A DNA stretch of 64,000 bases, taken from Aromatoleum toluvorans (GTDB lineage: Bacteria; Pseudomonadota; Gammaproteobacteria; Burkholderiales; Rhodocyclaceae). Positions 46,146-55,425 of this stretch are shown here, piece after piece. The first letter of the stretch is position 1. The number at the start of each line of letters is the position of its first letter. Where the stretch lies: the NCBI RefSeq assembly GCF_012910905.1, contig NZ_WTVN01000001.1, positions 248,001 through 312,000 on the forward strand, read 5' to 3'. The notes under the pieces are model-generated. The model was not told the DNA's origin and did no database searches. It saw nothing but the letters and a program-made list of their open reading frames with translations. Position numbers and translations under genes: made by a program.

Positions 46146-46167
46146 GTATGCGTGAATTCTGGCATAC
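46146..46167. promoter_or_regulatory. Dyad symmetry upstream of the GT2/GH17 gene
   Basis: GTATGC (46146-46151) and GCATAC (46162-46167), a perfect 6-base dyad with a 10-base AT-rich spacer, 96 bases before the start at 46263. It could be an operator for either divergent gene. Confidence 0.35.
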
Positions 46168-46262
46168 CTGAAGTATTCTATTGCACCGCAAGATCCGAAG
46201 CCTTGTCCGCCCGGGCCAGGCATTGCGGTGTTTGATACCGTCCTCGAGGGACACTGATCCTG

Positions 46263-48908
46263 ATGAAAAACGCGGCTTCGCTGATTTACCGAATTATCGT
46301 AGCGCTCATACTTGCCGGAATCGTCGCCGGCGCGCAGTACCTGATAGCAGAACGCTGGAACCGCGGCACCGAATTCGTCGGCGCCGCCAACAGCATCCAC
46401 GGATACGCATACAGCCCCTTCCAGCGGGACCAGAATCCCCTGCAGGGCACCTACCCGAGCGAGGCCGAGATCGGGACCGACCTCGACCTCCTCGCCCGGT
46501 CCGCCGAACACGTCCGCACCTACGGCAGCCTCGAGAACCCCTCCATCGTCCCGCTCGCGGCCGATCGCGATCTCACCGTGATGGCCGGCGCGTGGATCGG
46601 GCCCGACGCGGAGAAGAACGAGAAGGAAGTCGACGCGGTCATCGAAGCCGCCCGCAAGTATTCGCACGTAAACCGCGTGATCGTCGGCAACGAGGCGCTG
46701 CTGCGTGGCGACGTCACCGTAAAGGAGCTGGCCGTCTACCTCGACAAGGCGCGCAAGGCCCTCAGGCGCCTGAAGAAGCCGGTCTCGACGGCCGAACCCT
46801 GGCACGTCTGGCTGAAGAACCCCGAGCTGGCCGACAGCGTCGACTTCATCACCGTCCATCTCCTGCCCTACCACGAGGGCGTGCCGGTCGAGAACGCCGT
46901 CGACTACGCGCTCATGCGCTACGACGAACTCGTCAAGCGCTTTCCGAAAAAGAAGATCGTCATCGGCGAAATCGGCTGGCCCAGCCGCGGCCCGATGATG
47001 GACAGCCTGGGCGGCGGCGACACGAAGGGAGTCGCCTCGGCCGAGAACCAGGCGCGCTTCATCCGCGAGTTCCTCGCCAATCCGCGCTCGGCCTCGCTCG
47101 ACTACTACATCATGGAAGCGATCGACCAGCCGTGGAAGATCGAGATCGAAGGCTGGGCCGGTGCGTACTGGGGCATGTTCAATGCCGACCGCCATCCGAA
47201 GTTCGCGCTCGACGGCCTGGTCGTCAAGGACGTGCGCTGGCATGAAAAGGCGCGCACCGCGGCCCTGATCGCCTTCCTGCCGATGTTCCTGATCGCGTTC
47301 TTCCTGCGCGACTGGAGTGTGCTGGGCCGCCTGTGGCTCGCCGGACTCGTGCAGGCCTGTGCCGCGACGCTCGTGGTCGGCCTCAACGTCCCGGCCGACT
47401 ACTACCTCACGCAGCGCGACCTGATCGGGCTGGCGATGCTGATCGGCGCAACGCTGCTGACGATCGCGGTGCTGCTGTCGCACGGTTTCGAGTTCGGCGA
47501 AGTGCTGTTCAAGCGCCGCTGGAACCGCCGCTTCCTGCCCCTGCCGCCGCACGACGCGGACAAGGAGCCCTTCGTCTCGATCCACCTCGCGTGCTGCAAC
47601 GAGCCGCCGGAAATGGTCATCGCGACCATCGACAGCCTCGCCACGATGAAGTACCGGAACTTCGAAGTGCTCGTCCTCGACAACAACACCAAGGACGAGG
47701 CGCTGTGGAAGCCGCTGGAGAAGCGCTGCGCCGAACTGGGCCCGCGCTTCCGCTTCTACCACCTCGACAACTGGCCGGGCTTCAAGGCTGGCGCGCTGAA
47801 CTTCGGCCTGCGCCAGACCGATCCGCGTGCCGAAGTGGTCGGCGTCGTCGATGCCGACTACGTCGTGTCGCCGGACTGGCTGTCGTGCCTGATTCCGCAC
47901 TTCGACGACGGCGACGTTGCCGTCGTGCAGGCGCCGCAGGCACACCGCGACTGGGAAACCCAGCCCTTCCGCCGCATGTGCAACTGGGAATTCGATGGCT
48001 TCTTCCGCATCGGCATGCACCACCGCAACGAGCGCAACGCGCTGATCCAGCACGGCACGATGACGCTGGTGCGCCGTCTCGCGCTCGACGAGGTCGGCGG
48101 CTGGTCGGAATGGTGCATCTGCGAGGACACCGAACTGGGCCTGCGCCTGATCGAAAAGGGCTACGACACCCGCTACGTCGACCACATCCTCGGCCGCGGC
48201 CTGACCCCGGCCGACTTCCCCGCGATCAAGAGCCAGCGCTTCCGCTGGGCCTTCGGCGCGATGCAGATCCTCAAGCATCACCTGCCCGCGATGATCGGCC
48301 CGAGCCGGCTGAACCTCGCCCAGCGCTACCACTTCCTCACCGGCTGGTTCGCCTGGCTCGGCGACGCCCTGCAGCTCGTCTTCGCCTTCGCGAGCCTCGC
48401 GTGGACCGTCGGCATCCTGTTCTTCCCGAAGGCCTTCGGGCTGCCGGTCACTTCGCTGGCGCTGCCCATCCTCGCCTTCATGGCCTTCAAGGCCGGCCTC
48501 GGCCCCATCCTCTACCGTCGCACGATGGATGCGCCGTGGAAGGACATTCTCGGCGCATCGGTGCTTTCGGTCGGCCTGGCCCACGCGATCGCACGCGGCG
48601 TGTTCGCCGGTCTCGTCAAGCGACGCGGCGAATTCGTGCGCACCCCGAAAGGCTGGAAGGACAAGGGCACCCTCGCCTTCTTCTCGCCGCTGCGCGAGGA
48701 GATCGGGCTGCTCGTCGCCCTGATGCTCGGTGCGGCGGTACTGGTCTTCCAGCGCGGCTACGAGGATCTCGAGGTGCAACTGTGGGTGGGCATTCTCGGC
48801 CTGCAGTGCATTCCCTACATTGCCGCCATCGCGTGCCAGGTCGCGTCCTACATGCCGGAAGGCAAGCCCGAGATGCCGCTGCCCGCCGGCACAGGCCTGC
48901 AGACCTGA
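46263..48908 (+). CDS. ndvB: Beta-glucan synthase: GH17 domain fused to GT2 glycosyltransferase (NdvB-like)
   Basis: An 881-residue membrane protein. N-terminal span (about residues 8-25), then a GH17-like domain with Glu in VGNEALL (about 142) and IGEIGWPS (about 235). Three spans follow (about 325-410). The processive GT2 domain shows DNNT (about 473), DAD (about 530), EDTE (about 621) and QRFRW (about 657), then C-terminal spans. This is the NdvB plan for periplasmic or cyclic beta-1,3-glucan: polymerise in the cytoplasm, export, then trim or cyclise outside. NdvB glucans matter for osmoadaptation, symbiosis and biofilm tolerance in relatives. Confidence 0.85.
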   Translation: MKNAASLIYRIIVALILAGIVAGAQYLIAERWNRGTEFVGAANSIHGYAYSPFQRDQNPLQGTYPSEAEIGTDLDLLARSAEHVRTYGSLENPSIVPLAADRDLTVMAGAWIGPDAEKNEKEVDAVIEAARKYSHVNRVIVGNEALLRGDVTVKELAVYLDKARKALRRLKKPVSTAEPWHVWLKNPELADSVDFITVHLLPYHEGVPVENAVDYALMRYDELVKRFPKKKIVIGEIGWPSRGPMMDSLGGGDTKGVASAENQARFIREFLANPRSASLDYYIMEAIDQPWKIEIEGWAGAYWGMFNADRHPKFALDGLVVKDVRWHEKARTAALIAFLPMFLIAFFLRDWSVLGRLWLAGLVQACAATLVVGLNVPADYYLTQRDLIGLAMLIGATLLTIAVLLSHGFEFGEVLFKRRWNRRFLPLPPHDADKEPFVSIHLACCNEPPEMVIATIDSLATMKYRNFEVLVLDNNTKDEALWKPLEKRCAELGPRFRFYHLDNWPGFKAGALNFGLRQTDPRAEVVGVVDADYVVSPDWLSCLIPHFDDGDVAVVQAPQAHRDWETQPFRRMCNWEFDGFFRIGMHHRNERNALIQHGTMTLVRRLALDEVGGWSEWCICEDTELGLRLIEKGYDTRYVDHILGRGLTPADFPAIKSQRFRWAFGAMQILKHHLPAMIGPSRLNLAQRYHFLTGWFAWLGDALQLVFAFASLAWTVGILFFPKAFGLPVTSLALPILAFMAFKAGLGPILYRRTMDAPWKDILGASVLSVGLAHAIARGVFAGLVKRRGEFVRTPKGWKDKGTLAFFSPLREEIGLLVALMLGAAVLVFQRGYEDLEVQLWVGILGLQCIPYIAAIACQVASYMPEGKPEMPLPAGTGLQT

Positions 48909-48923
48909 TCCCGGGAACACCAA

Positions 48924-48945
48924 GGGCGCCGCGAGGCGCCCTTTT
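48924..48945 (+). terminator. Terminator after the glucan synthase gene
   Basis: GGGCGCC, GCGA, GGCGCCC, TTTT: a 7-bp stem with tetraloop and short T-run, 15 bases after the stop. Confidence 0.9.
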
Positions 48946-48981
48946 CACATCCTGCGGTGTTCGCCGTCGGCCGCGTGCCAC

Positions 48982-49908
48982 TCAGGGGATATACGTCAAC
49001 GGGATTTCGTCGCTGCGGCGGGCACCGGCCGTCACCTCGCGACACAACGCGATGAAGGCGCGCATGCCCGGCGTCGTGAATTTCTGCCGGTGCCAGAGAA
49101 AATGGAAGGAGCGTTGCAGGTCGAGTTCCGGCGTATCGACCGGCACCAGGCTGCCGCGCCGGAACGCTTCCCGCAACGCGAGGCGGGAAATGCAGCCGAT
49201 TCCCAGCCCCGATTCGACGGCACGCTTGATCGCTTCCGTATGTTCCAGCTCCAGGCGCACGTCGATGCGTGACGCCACATGGCGCATGGCCTGATCGAAG
49301 GTCTCGCGCGTCCCCGAGCCGATTTCGCGCAGGATCCACGAGTGCCGCACCAATTCGTCGAGGCTTGCGCGGCGAGCGCTCGCGAGCGGATGCGACGGCG
49401 CGCAGAACACGACCAGCTCGTCATCGAGCCACGGCACAGCCTCCAGGTCCGGATGGTGGCAGCTGCCTTCGATCATGCCCATGTCGAGCTCGAAGCCGGC
49501 GACCTGCTGGATGATGGTCGCCGTGTTATGCACGCTCAGCTGGATATGGCTTTCGGGGTGGCGCCGCAGGAAGGCCGCGACGATCAGCGTGCCGAGATAG
49601 TTGCCGATCGTGAGCGTTGCCCCGATCTTCATGCTCCCGAAACCCATGCCCCCCTGCAGCAGGTCCTCGATGTCCTCGGCGCGCGCGAGGAGTTCGACGG
49701 CACGCGGCAGCAGGCGCTGGCCCAGTTCGTTCAGGCGCAGGGACTTTCCGACCCGATCGAACAGGCGCACGTCGAACTGCCGCTCGAACTCCGTGAGGCT
49801 GCTGCTCGCCGCAGACTGCGACATCGCGAGCCGTTCGGCCGCGCGCGATACGGTTCCGGCGCGCGCCGTGGCGACAAAGACCTCGAGTTGCCTGAGCGTA
49901 TGCTTCAT
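48982..49908 (-). CDS. LysR-family regulator, FinR/YeiE-like
   Basis: A 308-residue regulator: helix-turn-helix at residues 4-62 (LRQLEVFVATARAGTVSRAAERLAMSQSAAS in two parts), then a periplasmic-binding-like effector domain beginning near 90. It is divergent from ferredoxin-NADP reductase with only 95 bases between. In Pseudomonas the LysR protein FinR is divergent from fprA and activates it under oxidative stress, so the same role is likely here. Full length. Confidence 0.87.
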   Translation of the reverse strand: MKHTLRQLEVFVATARAGTVSRAAERLAMSQSAASSSLTEFERQFDVRLFDRVGKSLRLNELGQRLLPRAVELLARAEDIEDLLQGGMGFGSMKIGATLTIGNYLGTLIVAAFLRRHPESHIQLSVHNTATIIQQVAGFELDMGMIEGSCHHPDLEAVPWLDDELVVFCAPSHPLASARRASLDELVRHSWILREIGSGTRETFDQAMRHVASRIDVRLELEHTEAIKRAVESGLGIGCISRLALREAFRRGSLVPVDTPELDLQRSFHFLWHRQKFTTPGMRAFIALCREVTAGARRSDEIPLTYIP

Positions 49909-49926
49909 ATCGGTTTTCTGGATATT

Positions 49927-49942
49927 GATTATCTGAATAATC
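49927..49942. promoter_or_regulatory. LysR-type operator candidate between the regulator and fpr
   Basis: GATTAT-CTGA-ATAATC is a perfect 6-base dyad in the short divergent gap, in keeping with the T-N11-A boxes of LysR regulators. A second dyad ATCGG-CTCAT-CCGAT lies at 49972-49986, next to a TACAAT -10-like site (49968-49973) that lacks a good -35, as expected for an activated promoter. Confidence 0.5.
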
Positions 49943-50003
49943 CACTCATCAGCTTAAAGCAACTCACTACAATCGGCTCATCCGATAATGGAGCAAAGAG
50001 CGA

Positions 50004-50780
50004 ATGAGCAACCTGGCGACCGAGCGCGTCCTGAGCGTGCACCACTGGAACGAGTCCCTGTTCAGTTTCCGTACCACCCGCGACCGCGCGCTGCGGTTCA
50101 CGAACGGCCAGTTCGTGATGATCGGGCTGGAAGTCGATGGCCGCCCGCTCACGCGCGCATACAGCATCGCGAGCCCGAACCACGAGGAACATCTGGAGTT
50201 CTTCAGCATCAAGGTGCCCAACGGCCCCCTGACTTCGCGCCTCCAGCACCTCAAGGAAGGCGACCCGATCGTCGTGAGCAAGAAGCCCACCGGCACCCTG
50301 GTATTGCACGACCTCAAGCCGGGCAAGAACCTCTACCTGCTCTCGACCGGCACGGGGCTGGCGCCGTTCATGAGCGTGATCCAGGATCCGGAAACCTACG
50401 AGCGCTTCGAGCGCGTCGTGCTGATCCACGGCGTGCGCACCGTGTCGGAACTGGCGTATCACAAGTTCATCACCGAGGAACTGCCCCAGCATGAGTTCTT
50501 CGGCGAGTTCGTGCGCGAAAAGCTCATCTACTATCCGACCGTCACGCGCGAGCCCTTCGTCAACCAGGGCCGGCTCACGGACCTGATCAACAGCGGCAAG
50601 CTGTTCCGCGACATCGGCCTGCCCGAGCTCGACCCCGAGGTCGACCGCGCGATGATCTGCGGCAGCCCGGCGATGCTCCAGGACTGCTGCGACCTGCTCG
50701 ATTCGCGCGGTTTCCAGATTTCGGCACATATCGGCCACCCCGGCGACTACGTGATCGAACGCGCATTCGTCGAAAAGTGA
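50004..50780 (+). CDS. fpr: Ferredoxin--NADP reductase
   Basis: A 258-residue flavoprotein transferring electrons between NADPH and ferredoxin or flavodoxin. FAD-binding RAYSIASP (about residues 49-56), NADP-binding STGTGLAPF (about 113-121) and MICGSPAML. It ends in AFVEK, the C-terminus typical of the bacterial subclass I FNRs (Azotobacter/Pseudomonas type) where the tail covers the flavin. Divergent from the LysR gene. Confidence 0.94.
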   Translation: MSNLATERVLSVHHWNESLFSFRTTRDRALRFTNGQFVMIGLEVDGRPLTRAYSIASPNHEEHLEFFSIKVPNGPLTSRLQHLKEGDPIVVSKKPTGTLVLHDLKPGKNLYLLSTGTGLAPFMSVIQDPETYERFERVVLIHGVRTVSELAYHKFITEELPQHEFFGEFVREKLIYYPTVTREPFVNQGRLTDLINSGKLFRDIGLPELDPEVDRAMICGSPAMLQDCCDLLDSRGFQISAHIGHPGDYVIERAFVEK

Positions 50781-50783
50781 GCC

Positions 50784-50805
50784 GGCGTCCGGCGGCAACG
50801 CCGGA
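50784..50805 (+). terminator. Hairpin after fpr
   Basis: CGTCCGGCG, GCAA, CGCCGGACG: a 9-bp perfect stem with a GNRA-type loop four bases after the fpr stop. There is no T-run, so it may act as an RNA 3' end stabiliser or Rho-associated end. Confidence 0.55.
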
Positions 50806-50895
50806 CGGCTGCAATTGCCCGGTACACAACTGCGGGTGCGGCACCGTCCCGGCAGGAGTACACTGCGTGTAACTCGCAGCAAGCCGGATAGAAGC

Positions 50896-51324
50896 ATGGA
50901 ATTCCCCCGCAGGATGGTGGCACTCCCTTGGCATGCCACCGCACGCTTGTCCCTCCCCCTGTTCGCGGCGCTGGTGGCACTGGCGCCCGAGGTGGCGCAG
51001 TCCGCACCGCCCCCCGGACACCCTTCGCCAGGCGCTGCAATGCAGCTCATCCGCCCGGGCGCCGAACATTCCTCGGCGCAACGCCGAACCGGCGTGGCGC
51101 TGGATTCGATCGACGCCAACGAGTACACCTACATCGAGGTGGACGAGGCCGGCAAGAGTTACTGGATCGCGACTGCCCGGATGAAGATCATGCGCGGCGA
51201 CATGGTGCAGTTCGAAGACGGCGTAACGATGGACCAGTTCTACAGCAAGCTGCTCAAACGGACCTTTCAGTCAGTGATGTTCGTCGATAACGTATCCACC
51301 ACACCGGCCGGCAAACAGCCATGA
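50896..51324 (+). CDS. NrfJ-like periplasmic protein
   Basis: A 142-residue exported protein with a hydrophobic signal (about residues 13-33, ending VAQSAP). Its C-terminal domain reads GVALDSIDANEYTYIEVDEAG, then GDMVQFEDGVTMDQFYSKLLKRTF. This pattern is shared with NrfJ-related small beta-barrel proteins found near cytochrome genes. The start is uncertain; ATG 50914 would give a shorter n-region. The stop overlaps the next ATG (ATGA), so it is made with the lipoyl-domain protein. Confidence 0.65.
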   Translation: MEFPRRMVALPWHATARLSLPLFAALVALAPEVAQSAPPPGHPSPGAAMQLIRPGAEHSSAQRRTGVALDSIDANEYTYIEVDEAGKSYWIATARMKIMRGDMVQFEDGVTMDQFYSKLLKRTFQSVMFVDNVSTTPAGKQP

Positions 51325-51593
51325 CGGGCCGGGTGGTCGAAATCCGCATGCCGAAGTTTCCGGAATGCTGGGACACCTGCGGGAACTGCCGGACCGAGGA
51401 CGTCTTCGTGCAGAGCGTGCTGGTGCGGTCGGGGGAGTCGATCGGCTTCGACGAACCGCTGATCGTGCTGGAAACGGGGAAGACCGCGATGGACATCCCC
51501 TCGCCGCACAAAGGGACCATTGTCGAGGTCAAGATCGATGAAGGCGATCTGATCGACGAGGGTGACCTGATCGCCCTCGTGGAAATCGGGTAG
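51321..51593 (+). CDS. Stand-alone biotin/lipoyl domain protein with extra cysteine motif
   Basis: A 90-residue single-domain protein. The hairpin with the modifiable Lys is ETGKTAMDIPSP (Lys 54), flanked by the usual DEPLIVLET and IDEGDLIDEGDLIALVE strands. Near the N-terminus, where family members have a plain loop, it has ECWDTCGNC: Cys 16, 20 and 23, a CxxxCxxC spacing. It is translated from an ATGA overlap with the NrfJ-like gene. Whether it carries lipoate or biotin, and which enzyme it serves, cannot be told. Confidence 0.75.
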   Translation: MTGRVVEIRMPKFPECWDTCGNCRTEDVFVQSVLVRSGESIGFDEPLIVLETGKTAMDIPSPHKGTIVEVKIDEGDLIDEGDLIALVEIG

Positions 51594-51608
51594 CACGCTC
51601 ACCCCTCC

Positions 51609-53555
51609 TCAACGGGCACGACACGCACGGTTGCGTCCGGCGAGCTTCGCGCAATACATGGCCTCGTCGGCCCGACCCATCAGTTCGTCCTCGTCCTTGC
51701 CATCTTCGGGATAGAGCGCGATGCCGATGCTCGACGAGATGCAGACCTCGCGCCCCTGGAGCACGAACGGCCGTTCGATGGCCGCACGGATCTTTTCCGC
51801 GACCGTCTCGGCGTCCTTTTCCGAGCCGATCTCCGGCAGCAACACGACGAATTCGTCCCCGCCCCGCCGTCCGAGGGTATCGGACGAGCGGATCGAGCCC
51901 TGCATGCGCCGGACCGCCTCGCACAGCAGGAGGTCGCCGGCGTGGTGTCCCCAGTCGTCGTTCACCCGCTTGAAATGGTCCAGGTCGACGAACAGGAGCG
52001 CGAATTGGTGTCCCGCGCGGCGGGCCTGGGCGAGCGAGTAGGCGAGGAGTTCGCCGAACATCAGGCGATTGACGGCTCCGGTCAGGATGTCGTGCGTCGC
52101 CATGTGCGCGATCCGCTGCTCGGCTTCCTTGCGCTCGCTGATGTCCGACAGGAGCGCGATCACGCCCTTCATCCGGCCCCATCCGTCATTGAGCGGTGCG
52201 AGGGAGGCCAGGACGGTCAACTGGCTGCCATCGTCACGCGTCAGCCTGACTTCGTAGCGCTTGCTCTCCCCCTTGCCGAGATGGGCCAGTATCCGTTCGC
52301 GGCTCTCTCCGCCGCCCTCGCTCCATAACTCGTCGAGCGCCCGCCCGAGCAGCTTCGCCTCGTCGAGGCCGACGAGCTGGACGAATCCCGGATTGACGAA
52401 AGTCAGCCTGAAATCCGCATCGGTGGCGGCAATGCCGTCGTGGGCCAGGTTCACGAGGGCACTGTACTTCGCCTCGCTGCGGCGCAGGAACTCGCTCGTC
52501 CGTGCCAGCTGCGTGGCCCGCTCGCGTGTGATCGAGAAAAACAGGGCCGTGACGACCAGCAGGATGCCAACCAGCACGACCGAGACGAATTCCGCCTGCC
52601 TGACGTCGGGGTCGGCCTCGAACGCCGGCAGGGCTTCGAGGCGAACGATCCATTCGACCCCGCCGAGGATCGCGCTCCCGGTGCTGACCAGTCCGGTACC
52701 GGTCGTCGTCACTCCCGGATGGCTGTCGTACAGGAGGGATTCGGGCGATTCGACGCGGTCGAACACCTGCATCCGGACCTGGTCAGGGTGTAGCTCCAGC
52801 ACGTGTTCCATCAGCCGGGCCATGCGGAAAGGCATATACACCCATCCTCTGAGCGCGATCCAGCGCTCGACCTCGGTCGCGGTCGGCATTCCGTCGCCGA
52901 ACACAGGCATGTAAAGCAGCACCCCCGCCTGCACATCCGTTTCGGTCTCCTGCACCAGGGTGGTCTTGCCGGTCAGGGCGGCGTCGCCGGAATGCACGGC
53001 CCGATCCATTGCCTCGCGCCTGACGGGTTCGGAGTACATGTCGAAGCCGACGGCGCGCGCATTGCGCCAGTCCGCCGGCTCGAGAACGACGATGCTGCTC
53101 ACGAACGGGCGCGGCCCTTCCGGCCAGACCCGATATTCTTCGTTGCCGAGTGCGCGCATCGCGCGGGTGTGCGCCTCGAGTTGTCCGGGAAGTATCCACA
53201 GGGTGAACCCGATGCCCTGCACGCCCGGATAGTCTTCCTGGAACGTCAGACGCTGCAGGTAGGTTCGCCACGCCGCAAGGTCGACCTCGTCACCGGAACG
53301 CAGAAATGCCTGGCCTCCCCGCAGCAGCATGCGGTAGGCGCGAAACCGCTCGTCCACCGTCAGGACCACTTCGGCAGTGTGGCTCGCGAGATGTGCGAAC
53401 GCCTGCTCGTGATGGCGCTTGGCGAGGTGATTCCACACGACAACCGCCGCACCGATCGCGCATGCAAGCGCAAAGACGATCAATGCGACGCCACCCGGCG
53501 AGCAGCGGCGGCGCACCGGCCCGGTATCGGCAACCCTGTCGTCGGCAACGTGCAT
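51609..53555 (-). CDS. CHASE-PAS-GGDEF diguanylate cyclase
   Basis: A 648-residue membrane signalling enzyme: N-terminal span (about residues 22-42) and a CHASE sensor domain in the periplasm (about 75-280; EPADWRNARAVGFDMYSEPVRR is typical). A second span lies near 327-350, then a PAS domain (about 365-485) and a GGDEF domain. RRGGDEF is intact and RSSD lies five residues before it, the product-inhibition I-site, so it should make cyclic di-GMP under feedback control. No EAL domain. Confidence 0.93.
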   Translation of the reverse strand: MHVADDRVADTGPVRRRCSPGGVALIVFALACAIGAAVVVWNHLAKRHHEQAFAHLASHTAEVVLTVDERFRAYRMLLRGGQAFLRSGDEVDLAAWRTYLQRLTFQEDYPGVQGIGFTLWILPGQLEAHTRAMRALGNEEYRVWPEGPRPFVSSIVVLEPADWRNARAVGFDMYSEPVRREAMDRAVHSGDAALTGKTTLVQETETDVQAGVLLYMPVFGDGMPTATEVERWIALRGWVYMPFRMARLMEHVLELHPDQVRMQVFDRVESPESLLYDSHPGVTTTGTGLVSTGSAILGGVEWIVRLEALPAFEADPDVRQAEFVSVVLVGILLVVTALFFSITRERATQLARTSEFLRRSEAKYSALVNLAHDGIAATDADFRLTFVNPGFVQLVGLDEAKLLGRALDELWSEGGGESRERILAHLGKGESKRYEVRLTRDDGSQLTVLASLAPLNDGWGRMKGVIALLSDISERKEAEQRIAHMATHDILTGAVNRLMFGELLAYSLAQARRAGHQFALLFVDLDHFKRVNDDWGHHAGDLLLCEAVRRMQGSIRSSDTLGRRGGDEFVVLLPEIGSEKDAETVAEKIRAAIERPFVLQGREVCISSSIGIALYPEDGKDEDELMGRADEAMYCAKLAGRNRACRAR

Positions 53556-53747
53556 GCGGCGGTTCCCCGAGGGCGGGCGGTGGAATCGATTGCCCTGGAC
53601 GCCTTAGATGTAACAAACAATAACAACGGAGTCCACGGGGAGCACGGGATTCTTTCTCACTCCCGCAACAGCGCAAGCACTCACGGGCTTGAGGTATCCT
53701 TTCCGCACTTCATCATATACGTTCCTCCGAAACGAAAAAGCGACGCA

Positions 53748-55412
53748 ATGGCCCAATATGTAATGAGTATGCTCCGCGTGAGCAAAGTCGTGCCGCCCAA
53801 GCGGCAGATCATCAAGGATATTTCCCTGTCCTTCTTCCCCGGCGCGAAGATCGGCTTGCTGGGCCTGAACGGTTCCGGAAAATCCACGGTGCTGCGCATC
53901 ATGGCCAACGCCGACAAGGAATACGAAGGCGAGGTGCAGCATCTGGCCGGCATCCGCATCGGCTACCTGCCGCAGGAACCGCAGCTCGACCCCGCGAAGA
54001 CCGTCAAGGAAGAGGTCGAGTCGGGTCTGGGCGAGATCGTGGAAGCCCGCAGCAGGCTGGAGGAGATCTACGCGGCGTACGCCGAACCCGACGCCGACTT
54101 CGACAAGCTCGCCGAAGAGCAGGCGAAATACGAGAACATCCTGGCGGCCGCGGGCTCCGACATCGAAACCCAGATGGAGATCGCTGCCGATGCGTTGCGC
54201 CTGCCCGCCTGGGACGCCGCGGTTGGCAACCTGTCCGGCGGCGAGAAGCGCCGCGTCGCGCTGTGCAAGCTGCTACTGTCGAAACCCGACATGCTGCTGC
54301 TGGACGAGCCGACGAACCACCTCGACGCGGAATCGGTCGAGTGGCTGGAGCAGTTCCTGACGCGCTTCCCCGGCACGGTGGTCGCCGTGACCCATGACCG
54401 CTACTTCCTCGACAACGCCGCCGAGTGGATCCTCGAACTCGACCGCGGCCACGGCATTCCGTGGAAGGGCAACTATTCCTCGTGGCTGGAGCAGAAGGAG
54501 GAGCGCCTCGAGCAGGAACAGAAGCAGATCGACGCCCACATGAAGGCGATGAAGACCGAGCTGGAATGGGCGCGCTCGAACCCGAAGGCCCGCCAGGCGA
54601 AGTCCAAGGCCCGCCTTGCGCGCTACGAAGAGATGACGACCGTCGAATACCAGAAGCGCAACGAGACGCAGGAGATCTTCATTCCGCCCGGCGAGCGGCT
54701 CGGCGACAAGGTCATCGAGTTCAACGGCGTGTCGAAGGCCTTCGGCGACAAGCTGCTGATGGACAACGTGAACTTCAACATCCCGGCGGGTGCCATCGTC
54801 GGCGTGATCGGCCCCAACGGTGCCGGCAAATCGACCCTGTTCAAGATGATCGAGGGGCGCGACAAGCCGGACTCGGGCGAAATCACGATCGGTTCGACGG
54901 TGAAGATCGCGGCCGTCGACCAGTCGCGCGAAGGTCTGGCGAACGACAAGACCGTGTTCGAAGCGATCTCGGACGGCGCCGATGTGCTGACGGTCGGCCG
55001 CTTCGAGATGCCCAGCCGCGCCTACATCGGCCGCTTCAACTTCAAGGGCGGCGACCAGCAGAAGATCGTCGGCAACCTGTCCGGCGGCGAGCGCGGCCGC
55101 CTGCACCTCGCGAAGACGCTGATCTCGGGCGGCAACGTGCTGCTGCTCGACGAACCGTCGAACGATCTCGACGTCGAGACGCTGCGTGCGCTCGAAGACG
55201 CGCTGCTCGAATTCGCCGGCTGCGCGCTGATCATCAGCCACGACCGCTGGTTCCTCGACCGCATCTGCACGCACATCCTCGCGGCGGAAGGCGACTCGCA
55301 GTGGACCTTCTTCGCGGGCAACTACCAGGAATACGAGGAAGACAAGCGCAAGCGGCTGGGCGAGGAAGGCGCCAAACCGAAGCGCATCCGCTACAAGCCG
55401 ATCAGCCGCTGA
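53748..55412 (+). CDS. ettA: Energy-dependent translational throttle protein EttA
   Basis: A 554-residue ABC-F protein that binds the ribosomal E site and gates the first peptide bond according to ATP level. It has two ABC domains: GLNGSGKST (about residues 40) with LSGGE and LLLDEPTNHLD, and GPNGAGKST (about 357) with LSGGERGR and LLLDEPSNDLD. The interdomain linker with a charged coiled coil lies at about 245-310. Length matches E. coli EttA (555). ATG 53748 starts at MAQYVMSMLRVSK. Confidence 0.96.
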   Translation: MAQYVMSMLRVSKVVPPKRQIIKDISLSFFPGAKIGLLGLNGSGKSTVLRIMANADKEYEGEVQHLAGIRIGYLPQEPQLDPAKTVKEEVESGLGEIVEARSRLEEIYAAYAEPDADFDKLAEEQAKYENILAAAGSDIETQMEIAADALRLPAWDAAVGNLSGGEKRRVALCKLLLSKPDMLLLDEPTNHLDAESVEWLEQFLTRFPGTVVAVTHDRYFLDNAAEWILELDRGHGIPWKGNYSSWLEQKEERLEQEQKQIDAHMKAMKTELEWARSNPKARQAKSKARLARYEEMTTVEYQKRNETQEIFIPPGERLGDKVIEFNGVSKAFGDKLLMDNVNFNIPAGAIVGVIGPNGAGKSTLFKMIEGRDKPDSGEITIGSTVKIAAVDQSREGLANDKTVFEAISDGADVLTVGRFEMPSRAYIGRFNFKGGDQQKIVGNLSGGERGRLHLAKTLISGGNVLLLDEPSNDLDVETLRALEDALLEFAGCALIISHDRWFLDRICTHILAAEGDSQWTFFAGNYQEYEEDKRKRLGEEGAKPKRIRYKPISR

Positions 55413-55425
55413 CGCACCGACCGCC

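Noticed and set aside
46074-48923. Very long open frame on the minus strand opposite the glucan synthase gene
   Set aside because: It is the antisense shadow of a high-GC gene: composition is Arg/Glu/Asp/His-rich without any domain, while the + strand protein has complete GH17 and GT2 motifs.
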